Origin: Alphaproteobacteria bacterium
GTDB taxonomy: Bacteria; Pseudomonadota; Alphaproteobacteria; Sphingomonadales; Sphingomonadaceae
Assembly: GCA_005882415.1 (NCBI GenBank)
Contig: VBAE01000228.1
Span: forward strand, 1 to 10,359
DNA: 10,359 nt
Direction of reading: 5' to 3'
Part shown: positions 1 to 6,628 of the stretch, in pieces
Numbering within the stretch: the stretch's first letter is position 1
Layout of the letters: the number at the start of each line of letters is the position of its first letter
The notes under the pieces: generated by a model
What the model was told of the DNA's origin: nothing
The model's database searches: none
What the model saw: only the letters and a program-made list of their open reading frames with translations
Translations under genes and position numbers: made by a program

Positions 1-1065
1 TCCTGTGGGAACGGCGATGACCATCGTCGCCGCGGTGAAATAGGCGCGCGTATCGACCGAAATTCCGGTCGTGAACATGTGGTGCGCCCAGACCACAAAA
101 CCGATTACGCCAATCGCGATCATCGCATAGGCCATGCCGAGATAGCCGAAGACCGGCTTCTTCGAGAAGGTCGAGACGACCTGCGAGATCATCCCGAACC
201 CGGGCAGGATCAGGATGTAGACCTCGGGATGGCCGAAAAACCAGAAGAGGTTCAGGAAAAGCAGGGGGTCGCCGCCGCCGGCCGGATCGAAAAAGGTCGT
301 GCCGAAATTGCGATCGGTCAGCAGCATCGTGATCGCCCCGGCGAGGACCGGCAGCGCCAGCAGCAGCAGGAACGCGGTGATCAGGATCGCCCAGACGAAG
401 AGCGGCATCTTGTGCATCGTCATGCCGGGGGCGCGCATGTTGAGAATCGTCGTGATGAAGTTGATCGCACCCATGATCGACGAGGCGCCGGCGAGGTGTA
501 GCGAGAAGATCACCATGTCGACCGAAGGCCCGGGATGCCCGACCGGGCCGGAAAGCGGCGGGTAGACCGTCCATCCGACGCCGGCCCCCTGACCGACCAT
601 TGTCGAGCCGACAAGCAGGGCAAATGCCGGGACGAGAAGCCAAAAGCTGACATTGTTCATCCGCGGGAAGGCCATGTCGGGCGCCCCGATCATCAGCGGG
701 ACGAACCAGTTGCCGAAGCCGCCGATCATCGCCGGCATGACCATGAAGAAGACCATGATCAGGCCGTGGGCGGTGATCAGAACGTTCCACAAATGCCGCG
801 CCTCGTCGGCGGTGGCGGTGGCGCCGGCCCAGCTCTGCAGGAACTGGACGCCCGGCTCGGCGAGCTCGGTGCGCATCAGGCCTGAGATGGTGCCGCCGAT
901 GATCCCCGCGACGATCGCGAAGATCAGGTACAGCGTGCCGATGTCCTTGTGGTTGGTGGACATGAACCAGCGCGCGAAGAAGCCGGGCTTGTGATCCGCA
1001 TCATGATGGGCGTCGTGCCCCTCATGGGTGTGGAAATGGGCGGCGTTGGCAGTGGTGTCGGTCAT
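1..1065 (-). CDS. ctaD: Cytochrome c oxidase subunit I (aa3-type), 3' end missing
   Basis: This is the catalytic subunit of the inner-membrane aa3 oxidase, which reduces O2 to water and pumps protons. The first 355 residues of a protein usually near 550 are present; the gene continues off the left edge. Visible landmarks are the low-spin heme His100 (TAHGLIM), D-channel Asp130 and Asn137 (GAPDMAFPRMNN), and the CuB/active-site block GHPEVY with His279, Glu281 and the cross-linking Tyr283. The second CuB pair is His328-His329. The heme a3 ligand and probably the K-channel lysine lie beyond the edge. Glu281 in HPEVY marks an A1-type oxidase. The start ATG (1065-1063) follows the coxB stop by one base, with GGA of the coxB tail as ribosome binding site. 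The N-terminus is unusually His-rich (7 His in residues 10-25). Confidence 0.97.
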   Translation of the reverse strand, partial: MTDTTANAAHFHTHEGHDAHHDADHKPGFFARWFMSTNHKDIGTLYLIFAIVAGIIGGTISGLMRTELAEPGVQFLQSWAGATATADEARHLWNVLITAHGLIMVFFMVMPAMIGGFGNWFVPLMIGAPDMAFPRMNNVSFWLLVPAFALLVGSTMVGQGAGVGWTVYPPLSGPVGHPGPSVDMVIFSLHLAGASSIMGAINFITTILNMRAPGMTMHKMPLFVWAILITAFLLLLALPVLAGAITMLLTDRNFGTTFFDPAGGGDPLLFLNLFWFFGHPEVYILILPGFGMISQVVSTFSKKPVFGYLGMAYAMIAIGVIGFVVWAHHMFTTGISVDTRAYFTAATMVIAVPTG

Positions 1066-1066
1066 C

Positions 1067-2290
1067 TTAATTGCTTCCGCGTCTGGATTCGGCCGCCCCC
1101 TGCGACGAGACCGGCGGAGTCGCCGTCCCGGCAGAGATGTTGGTCGGTTCGGGGCTGGTCTCGGTAGCGCTGCCGCCGGCGGTGTTGCCGCCCGCTTCGG
1201 CCGGGGCGGCATTGGTCACCGGCGAATTGGCGGTGGCATCGCCGCTCGCCGGGCGGACGCCCGCCTTGGGCATGGTGCCGCCCTTCGAAGCGACCCAGGC
1301 GGCGAACCGTGCCGGCGGCACGACCTCGACCGCGATCGGCATGTAAGCGTGGCGGGCGCCGCACAGCTCGAAGCACTGGCCGTAATAGATGCCGGGGCGG
1401 TCGACCTTGAACCAGGTCTCGTTCAGGCGGCCGGGGACCGCGTCCATCTTCGTCCAGAAAGCCGGGACGCCCCAGCTGTGGATCACGTCGCTGGACGTGG
1501 TGATCACCTTCACCACCGCGCCGGCGGGGACGACCATCCGCTCGTCGACGGCGAGCAGGCGGGGCTCGCCGCGCTTCTTGGCGTCCGCGTCGGAGAGGCC
1601 GTTCGAGATCACCTCGAAATCGCCATTGTCGGGGTAGGAATAGGTCCAATACCATTGGTTGCCGGTGGCCTTGACGGTCAGGTCTGCCTTGGGCGGCGAA
1701 TATTGGTGGGCGAGCAGCTTGATCGACGGGATCGCGATCGCGACCAGGATCAGCACCGGCACCAGCGTCCAGAGGACCTCCAGCACCGTATTGTGGCTGT
1801 TGCGCGACGGGATCGGATTGGCGCCGCGCCGGTAGCGCACGATCACCCAGAGAAGCAGGAGGAGGACCACAAGGGTGATGATCGTGATCAGCGGCATCAG
1901 GATCCAATTGTGGAACCATGCCGCCTCGAGCCCGATCGGGGTGACCTGCGGCTGGAAGCGGATCGCGTCGGTCGGCTGGCCGATCACAAGGCCATTCTCG
2001 GACAGTCCGCTGATCGAGCTGCTCGCGACGCTTGCATTGCTCGGCGCCTCGTCGCTGACGTTGGCGACGTCGTTATAGTCTTCCGGCTGGGCGGGATGGG
2101 CCTGCGAATTGGCGCTGACCGCGTCGATCGGCGCGCCCGTCGGCTTGCCGGCATCGCTTCCCCCGGCCTGGGCAGCGCCGGCCTGGGCCGTGGGCGCAGC
2201 CGCGGCGGGAGCCGCCTGCTGGGCGGCGGCGGCCGCGGGCAGCATGCCGAAGGCGGCTGCGTAGGCGGCGATCTTGAGCAGAGTCTTCAT
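1067..2290 (-). CDS. ctaC: Cytochrome c oxidase subunit II (CuA subunit)
   Basis: Subunit II (ctaC/coxB) takes electrons from cytochrome c at its periplasmic CuA centre and passes them to subunit I. The protein has 407 residues. It shows a signal peptide (about 1-23), an Ala/Gln-rich linker, two membrane helices (about 129-152 and 169-190), the aromatic electron-entry patch WYW (213-215), and a cupredoxin domain. All CuA ligands are present: His271, Cys306, Glu308, Cys310, His314 and Met317 (CFELCGARHAYM). The start is supported by GAAGGGG seven bases upstream. It is longer than the roughly 280-300 residues typical of bacterial subunit II because of about 100 residues before the first helix and about 75 low-complexity residues after the copper domain. 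It ends one base before ctaD, so the two are co-transcribed and probably translationally coupled. Confidence 0.97.
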   Translation of the reverse strand: MKTLLKIAAYAAAFGMLPAAAAAQQAAPAAAAPTAQAGAAQAGGSDAGKPTGAPIDAVSANSQAHPAQPEDYNDVANVSDEAPSNASVASSSISGLSENGLVIGQPTDAIRFQPQVTPIGLEAAWFHNWILMPLITIITLVVLLLLLWVIVRYRRGANPIPSRNSHNTVLEVLWTLVPVLILVAIAIPSIKLLAHQYSPPKADLTVKATGNQWYWTYSYPDNGDFEVISNGLSDADAKKRGEPRLLAVDERMVVPAGAVVKVITTSSDVIHSWGVPAFWTKMDAVPGRLNETWFKVDRPGIYYGQCFELCGARHAYMPIAVEVVPPARFAAWVASKGGTMPKAGVRPASGDATANSPVTNAAPAEAGGNTAGGSATETSPEPTNISAGTATPPVSSQGAAESRRGSN

Positions 2291-2397
2291 CTAAACCCCT
2301 TCAAGCGTAGCGCAAGGCTTTTTGGCGGCGCGCTTGATGAGGCGCCGCCGCGGCCCTATTTCGCCTCTACCTTGAGGACCGGAGCCGAACACGCCGA
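2291..2397. promoter_or_regulatory. Divergent intergenic region between ctaC and pdxJ
   Basis: These 107 bp must carry the promoters of both the oxidase genes (leftward) and the pdxJ operon (rightward). A possible rightward sigma70-like pair is TTGATG (2334-2339) and TATTTC (2357-2362) with a 17-bp spacer; the match to consensus is modest. An 8-bp inverted repeat, GGCGGCGC (2324-2331) and GCGCCGCC (2342-2349), flanks the -35 candidate and could be a regulator site or simple GC-rich chance. A run of T precedes the repeat on the plus strand, so it does not look like a terminator in either direction. The promoter assignment is inference. Confidence 0.35.
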
Positions 2398-3135
2398 ATG
2401 ACAGATGAGGGCCGCCTCCGCCTCGGCGTCAATATCGACCATGTCGCGACCATCCGCAACGCGCGCGGCGGCGACCATCCCGATCCCGTGCGCGCCGCGC
2501 TCGACGCCGCCGAGGCCGGCGCCGACGGCATCACCGCCCATCTTCGCGAGGACCGCCGCCACATCCGCGACGAGGACATCGCCGCTCTGATCGAGCGGCT
2601 CACCATCCCGCTGAACCTCGAAATGGCGGCGACCGAGGAGATGCTCGACATCGCGCTTCGCCACCGCCCCCACGCCGCCTGCATCGTCCCGGAGAAGCGC
2701 GAGGAGCGCACCACGGAAGGTGGACTCGACGCCGCCGGGCAGGACAATCACCTCCGCCCCTACATCGCGCGGCTGAACGAGGCGAACATCCGGGTCAGCC
2801 TGTTCATCGAGCCGGATCCCCGCCAGGTCGACGCCGCCATCCGCCTGAAAGCCCCGGTGGTCGAGTTCCACACCGGCCGCTACGCCCACCTGGAAGGGGA
2901 GGCCCGCGCCGCCGAGCTCCGCCGAATCGCCGACGCCGCCGCGCTCGCCCGCAAGAATGGAATCGAGCCCCATGCCGGCCACGGCCTGACCTTCGACAAT
3001 GTCATCCCGGTCGCCGCAATCCCCCAGATCCGCGAGCTCAACATCGGCCATTTCCTCATTGGCGAGGCGATCTTCACCGGCCTCGGTGCCAGCGTTTCCC
3101 GGATGCGGGCCCTGATGGACGAGGCGCGCGGATGA
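2398..3135 (+). CDS. pdxJ: Pyridoxine 5'-phosphate synthase
   Basis: PdxJ condenses 3-amino-1-hydroxyacetone phosphate with 1-deoxyxylulose 5-phosphate to form pyridoxine 5'-phosphate, the ring-closing step of the DXP-dependent vitamin B6 pathway, in the cytoplasm. The 245-residue length is normal for the family. The sequence follows the family closely: GVNIDHVATIRNARGG near the N-terminus, catalytic His48 (AHLREDRRHI), Glu75 (NLEM) and His195 (AGHG), which correspond to His45, Glu72 and His193 of the E. coli enzyme, plus the phosphate-binding end NIGHFLIGEAIFTGL. The ribosome binding site is weak (GGAG about 13 bases upstream). It is the first gene of a four-gene chain, and its TGA overlaps the acpS start by four bases. 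Confidence 0.97.
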   Translation: MTDEGRLRLGVNIDHVATIRNARGGDHPDPVRAALDAAEAGADGITAHLREDRRHIRDEDIAALIERLTIPLNLEMAATEEMLDIALRHRPHAACIVPEKREERTTEGGLDAAGQDNHLRPYIARLNEANIRVSLFIEPDPRQVDAAIRLKAPVVEFHTGRYAHLEGEARAAELRRIADAAALARKNGIEPHAGHGLTFDNVIPVAAIPQIRELNIGHFLIGEAIFTGLGASVSRMRALMDEARG

Positions 3136-3542
3136 TCATCGGCATCGGCTCCGACCTCTGCAACATCGCCCGGATCGAGAAGTCGCTGGAGCGGTTCGGC
3201 GAGCGCTTCGTCGCGCGCGTGTTCACCGATATCGAGCGCGCCAAGGCCGAGCGGCGGCCGCTGACCCGCGCCGGCACCTATGCCAAGCGCTTCGCCGCCA
3301 AGGAGGCTTTCTCCAAGGCGGTCGGCACCGGCTTCAAGCAGGGCGTGTTCATGCGCGACATCGGGGTGGTCAATCACCCGTCCGGCAAGCCCACGCTTGC
3401 GCTGACCGGCGGCGCGCGCCAGAGGCTTGACGACTTGACGCCGCAGGGCCACGCGGCCGAAGTTCATCTGACGATGACCGACGACTATCCATTCGCCCAG
3501 GCCTTCGTCATCATTACCGCCATCAAGGCGCAAGGAGCATGA
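3132..3542 (+). CDS. acpS: Holo-[acyl-carrier-protein] synthase
   Basis: AcpS transfers 4'-phosphopantetheine from coenzyme A to the conserved serine of apo-acyl carrier protein, activating it for fatty acid synthesis. The 136-residue length is typical. The N-terminal motif MIIGIGSDLCNIARIE contains the metal ligand Asp8, and the second signature RFAAKEAFSKA contains Glu58; together these bind Mg2+ and the CoA phosphates. The ATG overlaps the pdxJ stop (ATGA at 3132-3135), and its own stop overlaps the lepB start in the same way. The pdxJ-acpS-lepB order is common in alphaproteobacteria, which supports the call. Confidence 0.97.
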   Translation: MIIGIGSDLCNIARIEKSLERFGERFVARVFTDIERAKAERRPLTRAGTYAKRFAAKEAFSKAVGTGFKQGVFMRDIGVVNHPSGKPTLALTGGARQRLDDLTPQGHAAEVHLTMTDDYPFAQAFVIITAIKAQGA

Positions 3543-4438
3543 CGGTGACCAGCACGGACGACGCTTTGGCCAATGGCGAGCCGCAGGGCGTCCCAACCGG
3601 CGTCGATGAGACTCCGCCCGTCCCCGCCAAGAAGCAGACCGACTGGTGGGGCGAGGCCAAGGCGATCTTCTGGCTGATCCTCGCCGTGCTCGCCTTCCAC
3701 AGCTTCGTCGCCAAGCCCTTCTACATCCCGTCGGAATCGATGATGCCGGGGCTCTTGAAGGGCGACCGGCTGGTGGTGAGCAAATTCCCTTATGGATGGT
3801 CGTGGGTGTCGCCCTCCTTCCACGTCCTGCCGCCGCTCCATGGCCGACTGCTCGGCCGCATGCCCGAGCGCGGCGACGTCGTCATCGTCACGCCGAAGGG
3901 CCAGACCTCCGACTATATCAAGCGCGTCATCGGCCTTCCCGGCGACACGCTCGAGATGATCGACGGCCAGCTGTTCATCAACGGCAAGGCGGTGAAGCGC
4001 GAGCGGCGCGGCGATTCGATGATCCCGGTCGATCCCAACGTCCCTTGCGACGACGCCACCGGCGGCTTCCGCGAGCCCGAGAAGGACGGCAAGACCTATT
4101 GCCGGCTTCCCATCGTCCGCGAGACCCTGCCCAACGGCCGCTCCTATGACACCATCGACCTCGGCCATACCGAGGTGGACGATTTCGCCAAGCAGGTCAT
4201 CCCCGCCGGCCATGTCTGGCTGATGGGCGACAATCGCGACCGCTCCGCCGACAGCCGGGTTCCGAGCGAAAATCTCGGCCTCGGCGGCCCCGTCCCCTGG
4301 GAAAATCTCGGCGGCCGGGCGGAGTTCATCACTTTCTCCTATGACGGCTCCTCATCCTACTGGAACCCGATCAGCTGGTTCTCCGCACTGAGGGGCGGCC
4401 GGGCCGGAACCTCCCTCCATCCCGCCGAGGCGAAATGA
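3539..4438 (+). CDS. lepB: Signal peptidase I
   Basis: This inner-membrane serine protease removes signal peptides from exported proteins such as CtaC and the RcnB-like protein in this window. It has 299 residues. A cytoplasmic acidic and Pro-rich N-terminal stretch (1-40) leads to one membrane helix (about 43-59). The catalytic Ser67 lies in IPSESMMPGL and the general-base Lys128 in DYIKRVIGLPGD. The later conserved box GDNRDRSADSR is at about 230-240. A Cys pair, Cys170 and Cys188, lies in the inserted loop between the Lys box and the last box and could form a periplasmic disulfide; this is inference. The ATG overlaps the acpS stop, and the TGA overlaps the next start. Only one membrane helix is evident, unlike the two of E. 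coli LepB. Confidence 0.96.
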   Translation: MTVTSTDDALANGEPQGVPTGVDETPPVPAKKQTDWWGEAKAIFWLILAVLAFHSFVAKPFYIPSESMMPGLLKGDRLVVSKFPYGWSWVSPSFHVLPPLHGRLLGRMPERGDVVIVTPKGQTSDYIKRVIGLPGDTLEMIDGQLFINGKAVKRERRGDSMIPVDPNVPCDDATGGFREPEKDGKTYCRLPIVRETLPNGRSYDTIDLGHTEVDDFAKQVIPAGHVWLMGDNRDRSADSRVPSENLGLGGPVPWENLGGRAEFITFSYDGSSSYWNPISWFSALRGGRAGTSLHPAEAK

Positions 4439-5514
4439 GCGACACCCCCGCCCCCCATGTCGAGGAGCGGGGCCCGACCGAGCTTCGCGATCCCGTCGTC
4501 CGCGAGGAGATGAAGAAGGCCGCCGTCTGGTACGGCATCGGCCTCGCGATCCTCGCCATCGTCTTCCTCGCCCAACCGCTTCTTCTGATCCTTGCCGGCG
4601 TGGTGCTGGCCTCGATGCTGGACGGCGGCACCCGCCTTTTGGGCCGGGTGCTTCCGATCGGCCGCGGCTGGCGGCTTGCGATCGTCACCCTCGCCGCAGT
4701 CGCCTTCATCGCCTGGACGCTCTATTTCGCCGGCACCGAGCTCATTGGGCAAGCGGAACGCCTGCGCGAAGTCGTCACCGCCCAGATCGACCGGGTCCTC
4801 GCCTGGGGCAACCAGCTCGGAATCGTCCAGGGCGGGGTCAAGGTCGACCAGTTGAGCGGCCAATTGATGGGCACGCTCGGGCGGCTCGGCTCTGCCGTCT
4901 CCAGCGCTCTCGGCGCGGTGACCAGCGTCGTGATGATCCTGGTCATCGGCATTTTCATCGCCGTCGAGCCGCGCCTCTACCAACGCGGAATCGCCTGGAT
5001 GCTGCCGATGCGCAACCGGGACCATTTCTACGACACCGCCGCGTCGATGGGCTTCACGCTTCGCCGGCTGATGGCGGGTCGCCTGATCGGAATGGCGGTA
5101 GAAGGGGTCGGAACCTGGCTGTTGCTGCTCGCCGGGGGCGTGCCGATGGCGACTTTGCTCGGTATCCTGACCGGCCTGCTCGCCTTCGTCCCCAATATCG
5201 GGGCGATCGTGTCGGGCGTGCTGATCGTGCTCGCGGGCTTCAGCGTCAGCGTCAATTCGGGCCTTTGGGCGATCGCGGTCTACTTCATCGTCCAGACCGT
5301 CGACGGCTATCTGATCGTGCCTTACGTCGCCAGGAAGACCGTCGACCTCGCCCCCGCTCTGGTGCTGAGCGCGCAGCTCCTGTTCGGGGCGCTGTTCGGG
5401 ATCATGGGCCTGATGCTCGCCGACCCGATCGTCGCGATGATCAAGGTCGCGCTCGAGAAGCAGTCGGGCGGCGGCAAGCCCTCCGGCCCGGCCACCGCCC
5501 TCCCCGAAACGTAA
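4435..5514 (+). CDS. AI-2E/PerM family membrane transporter
   Basis: This is a polytopic inner-membrane protein of the AI-2E family (the TqsA/PerM/YdiK type). A few members export the signal autoinducer-2 and others have been linked to ion exchange; the substrate here cannot be read from sequence. It has 359 residues with about seven or eight hydrophobic segments. The family layout is clear: two N-terminal helices (about 33-61), an amphipathic soluble middle (about 100-150), then a C-terminal helix bundle containing FVPNIGAIVSG (about 251-261), the VDGYLIVPYVARKTVDL signature and FGALFGIMGLMLADP. The ATG overlaps the lepB stop, so it is the last member of the chain. Its TAA is only six bases from the convergent stop of the FKBP gene, and no terminator is visible there. 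Confidence 0.9.
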   Translation: MSDTPAPHVEERGPTELRDPVVREEMKKAAVWYGIGLAILAIVFLAQPLLLILAGVVLASMLDGGTRLLGRVLPIGRGWRLAIVTLAAVAFIAWTLYFAGTELIGQAERLREVVTAQIDRVLAWGNQLGIVQGGVKVDQLSGQLMGTLGRLGSAVSSALGAVTSVVMILVIGIFIAVEPRLYQRGIAWMLPMRNRDHFYDTAASMGFTLRRLMAGRLIGMAVEGVGTWLLLLAGGVPMATLLGILTGLLAFVPNIGAIVSGVLIVLAGFSVSVNSGLWAIAVYFIVQTVDGYLIVPYVARKTVDLAPALVLSAQLLFGALFGIMGLMLADPIVAMIKVALEKQSGGGKPSGPATALPET

Positions 5515-5520
5515 CGCCTA

Positions 5521-6081
5521 TCAGCGGCCCGGAGGCGCCTCGGCTCCGCCCTGCTGCTGCTGCATCATCTGCTGCTGCATCTGTTGCTGCTGCATCATCA
5601 TCGCCCGCACCTGCGCCTCGGGCAGGAATTCGAGCAGGGTAACCTCGAACAGCAGCGGCGTGTTCGGCGGAATCTTAGGCGGCGATCCGGCCTCGCCATA
5701 AGCGAGCTTGGCGGGCAGGCGGAAGCTGTAGGTCGCGCCCTTGTTCATCAGCTGCACGCCCTCGGTGAAGCCGGGGATCATCGCGCCGGGCGCAAGCGAC
5801 ATCGGCATCGGCTGCTTGCCGATCGAGGTGTCGAACACGGTCCCATCCTCGAGCTTGCCGGTATAATCGACCAGGGCGACGTCGGTCGCGGTCGGCCGCG
5901 GACCCTCGCCCGCCTTGACGATTCGGTACTGGAGCCCGGTGGGAGTGGTCGTCCAGACGAGGTTGCGGGTCCCCACCCAAGCCAAGGCTGCGGCGAGCGC
6001 GACCAGCAAAGCGAGCGCGATCCAGAGCTTCGCGACCGCGCCCTTCTTGATCGGATGGAGCGGAACTGCGGTGACGGACAT
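5521..6081 (-). CDS. Membrane-anchored FKBP-type peptidyl-prolyl isomerase with Met/Gln tail
   Basis: It catalyses cis-trans isomerisation of prolyl bonds and probably assists protein folding on the periplasmic side of the inner membrane. The 186-residue protein has a short positive N-terminus (HPIKKG), one membrane helix or uncleaved signal anchor (about 18-36), and one FKBP domain (about 48-153). Residues matching the FKBP12 pocket are Tyr73 (VDYTGKL), Asp84 (VFDTS), Phe105 (MIPGFTEGV, Trp in FKBP12), Tyr128 (AYGEAG) and Phe145 (LLFEVTLLEF). The C-terminus is unusual: residues 161-177 consist only of Met and Gln, followed by GGAEAPPGR. The start has GGGGAG eight bases upstream. The gene lies 107 bp downstream of rpsU on the same strand. 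Confidence 0.93.
   Translation of the reverse strand: MSVTAVPLHPIKKGAVAKLWIALALLVALAAALAWVGTRNLVWTTTPTGLQYRIVKAGEGPRPTATDVALVDYTGKLEDGTVFDTSIGKQPMPMSLAPGAMIPGFTEGVQLMNKGATYSFRLPAKLAYGEAGSPPKIPPNTPLLFEVTLLEFLPEAQVRAMMMQQQQMQQQMMQQQQGGAEAPPGR
5549..5603. repeat. CTG/CAT trinucleotide-rich tract in the FKBP gene 3' end
   Basis: The plus strand here is a run of CTG, CAT and TTG triplets (for example CTGCTGCTGCTGCATCATC). On the minus strand it encodes the 17-residue Met/Gln tail of the FKBP protein. Such a tract can change length in units of three by replication slippage without shifting the frame. Slippage is inference; the repeat itself is seen directly. Confidence 0.7.
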
Positions 6082-6110
6082 AGAACGGGCTCCCCGGAAG
6101 CCGGATGTGG

Positions 6111-6137
6111 AAAGGGCGGCGATACATCGCCGCCCTT
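6111..6137 (-). terminator. Possible intrinsic terminator or attenuator after rpsU
   Basis: A perfect 11-bp stem is formed by AAGGGCGGCGA (6112-6122) and TCGCCGCCCTT (6127-6137) around a four-base loop. Read on the minus strand, the stem ends in CCCTTTCC, so the U tract is only three long and termination may be partial. It lies between the rpsU stop (6189) and the FKBP start (6081), where it could lower FKBP expression relative to S21. Confidence 0.45.
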
Positions 6138-6188
6138 CAACGAAGCAAGCAGGCCGGTTCCGCGGCAGGCGCGAAACCCGAGCGAGCC

Positions 6189-6395
6189 TTAGCGGACTCC
6201 GTCGCGCTCCAGCCGCTTGCGCTCCAGCTTGCGGGCGCGGCGGATGGCGGCGGCGCGCTCGCGGGCGCGCTTCTCGGACGGCTTCTCGTAATGACGGCGC
6301 AGCTTCATCTCGCGGTACACGCCCTCGCGCTGGAGCTTCTTCTTGAGCGCCCGCAGGGCCTGGTCGACATTATTGTCGCGAACGATGATCTGCAT
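6189..6395 (-). CDS. rpsU: 30S ribosomal protein S21
   Basis: S21 (bS21) is a small basic protein of the 30S subunit, near the anti-Shine-Dalgarno end of 16S rRNA, and acts in translation initiation. The 68-residue product begins MQIIVRDNNVDQALRALKKK, the usual bS21 N-terminus, and ends in a very basic helix (RERAAAIRRARKLERKRLERD). The start is set at ATG 6395-6393 because family similarity begins exactly there; the open frame extends further upstream but codes for unrelated residues. GGAGAG lies 11 to 13 bases before this ATG, a slightly long spacing. The FKBP gene follows on the same strand. Confidence 0.95.
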   Translation of the reverse strand: MQIIVRDNNVDQALRALKKKLQREGVYREMKLRRHYEKPSEKRARERAAAIRRARKLERKRLERDGVR

Positions 6396-6594
6396 AAAAG
6401 GCGTCACTCTCCGGTTCAAAAGGCGTTGCGCGGCAGGACCTTGGCCCTTGCCCTGATGCGTATCGCCGATAGCATAAAAATCGGGTCGTCGCGAGACAGT
6501 ACCCCGCGCCGTCGCGGGCCCCCTAGCAGGGGAGGCACCTCGTTTCAAGAGTGAGAGAGCATCGCGGCACCGCGAATTGCGGCAGATGCTGGCT
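6396..6594. other. Structured intergenic region between rpsU and the nucleotidyltransferase gene
   Basis: I see no gene here that can be supported. A weak leftward -10 candidate for rpsU is TATGCT on the minus strand (6476-6471), without a convincing -35. Two small hairpins stand in tandem: CCCGCG/CGCGGG (6503-6508 and 6513-6518) and CCCCT/AGGGG (6520-6524 and 6528-6532). Further right, AGCATC (6558-6563) pairs with GATGCT (6585-6590) around an inner TCGCGG/CCGCGA repeat (6562-6575). If the promoters are placed correctly, these structures lie between the two divergent transcription starts and would be in neither mRNA. Confidence 0.4.
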
Positions 6595-6628
6595 TGTACA
6601 GACAGAATCTGCTAAAAGTGTCTGTACA
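6595..6628 (+). promoter_or_regulatory. Perfect inverted repeat bracketing an extended -10 promoter
   Basis: TGTACAGACA (6595-6604) and TGTCTGTACA (6619-6628) form a perfect 10-bp inverted repeat with a 14-bp spacer; each arm contains the self-palindromic hexamer TGTACA. The spacer holds TGCTAAAAG (6610-6618), which fits an extended -10 element (TGn then TAAAAG, four of six matches to TATAAT). Transcription would then begin at about 6625-6627, next to or on the start codon A at 6628. No Shine-Dalgarno sequence is present. The simplest reading is an operator whose occupant blocks RNA polymerase, driving a leaderless or nearly leaderless mRNA. The repeat is seen directly; promoter and operator roles are inferred. 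Confidence 0.6.

Noticed and set aside
2324..2349. Inverted repeat in the ctaC-pdxJ gap as a terminator
   Set aside because: The T run precedes the stem on the plus strand and becomes an A run on the minus strand, so it cannot act as an intrinsic terminator in either direction, and no gene ends there.
1028..2401. Long plus-strand open frame (457 codons) antisense to ctaC
   Set aside because: It is an Arg/Gly/Asp-rich shadow of a confidently identified gene, caused by high GC and the codon pattern; it resembles no family.
6396..6548. N-terminal extension of the rpsU frame upstream of ATG 6395
   Set aside because: S21 family similarity starts exactly at the Met at 6395; the 51 upstream residues look random.
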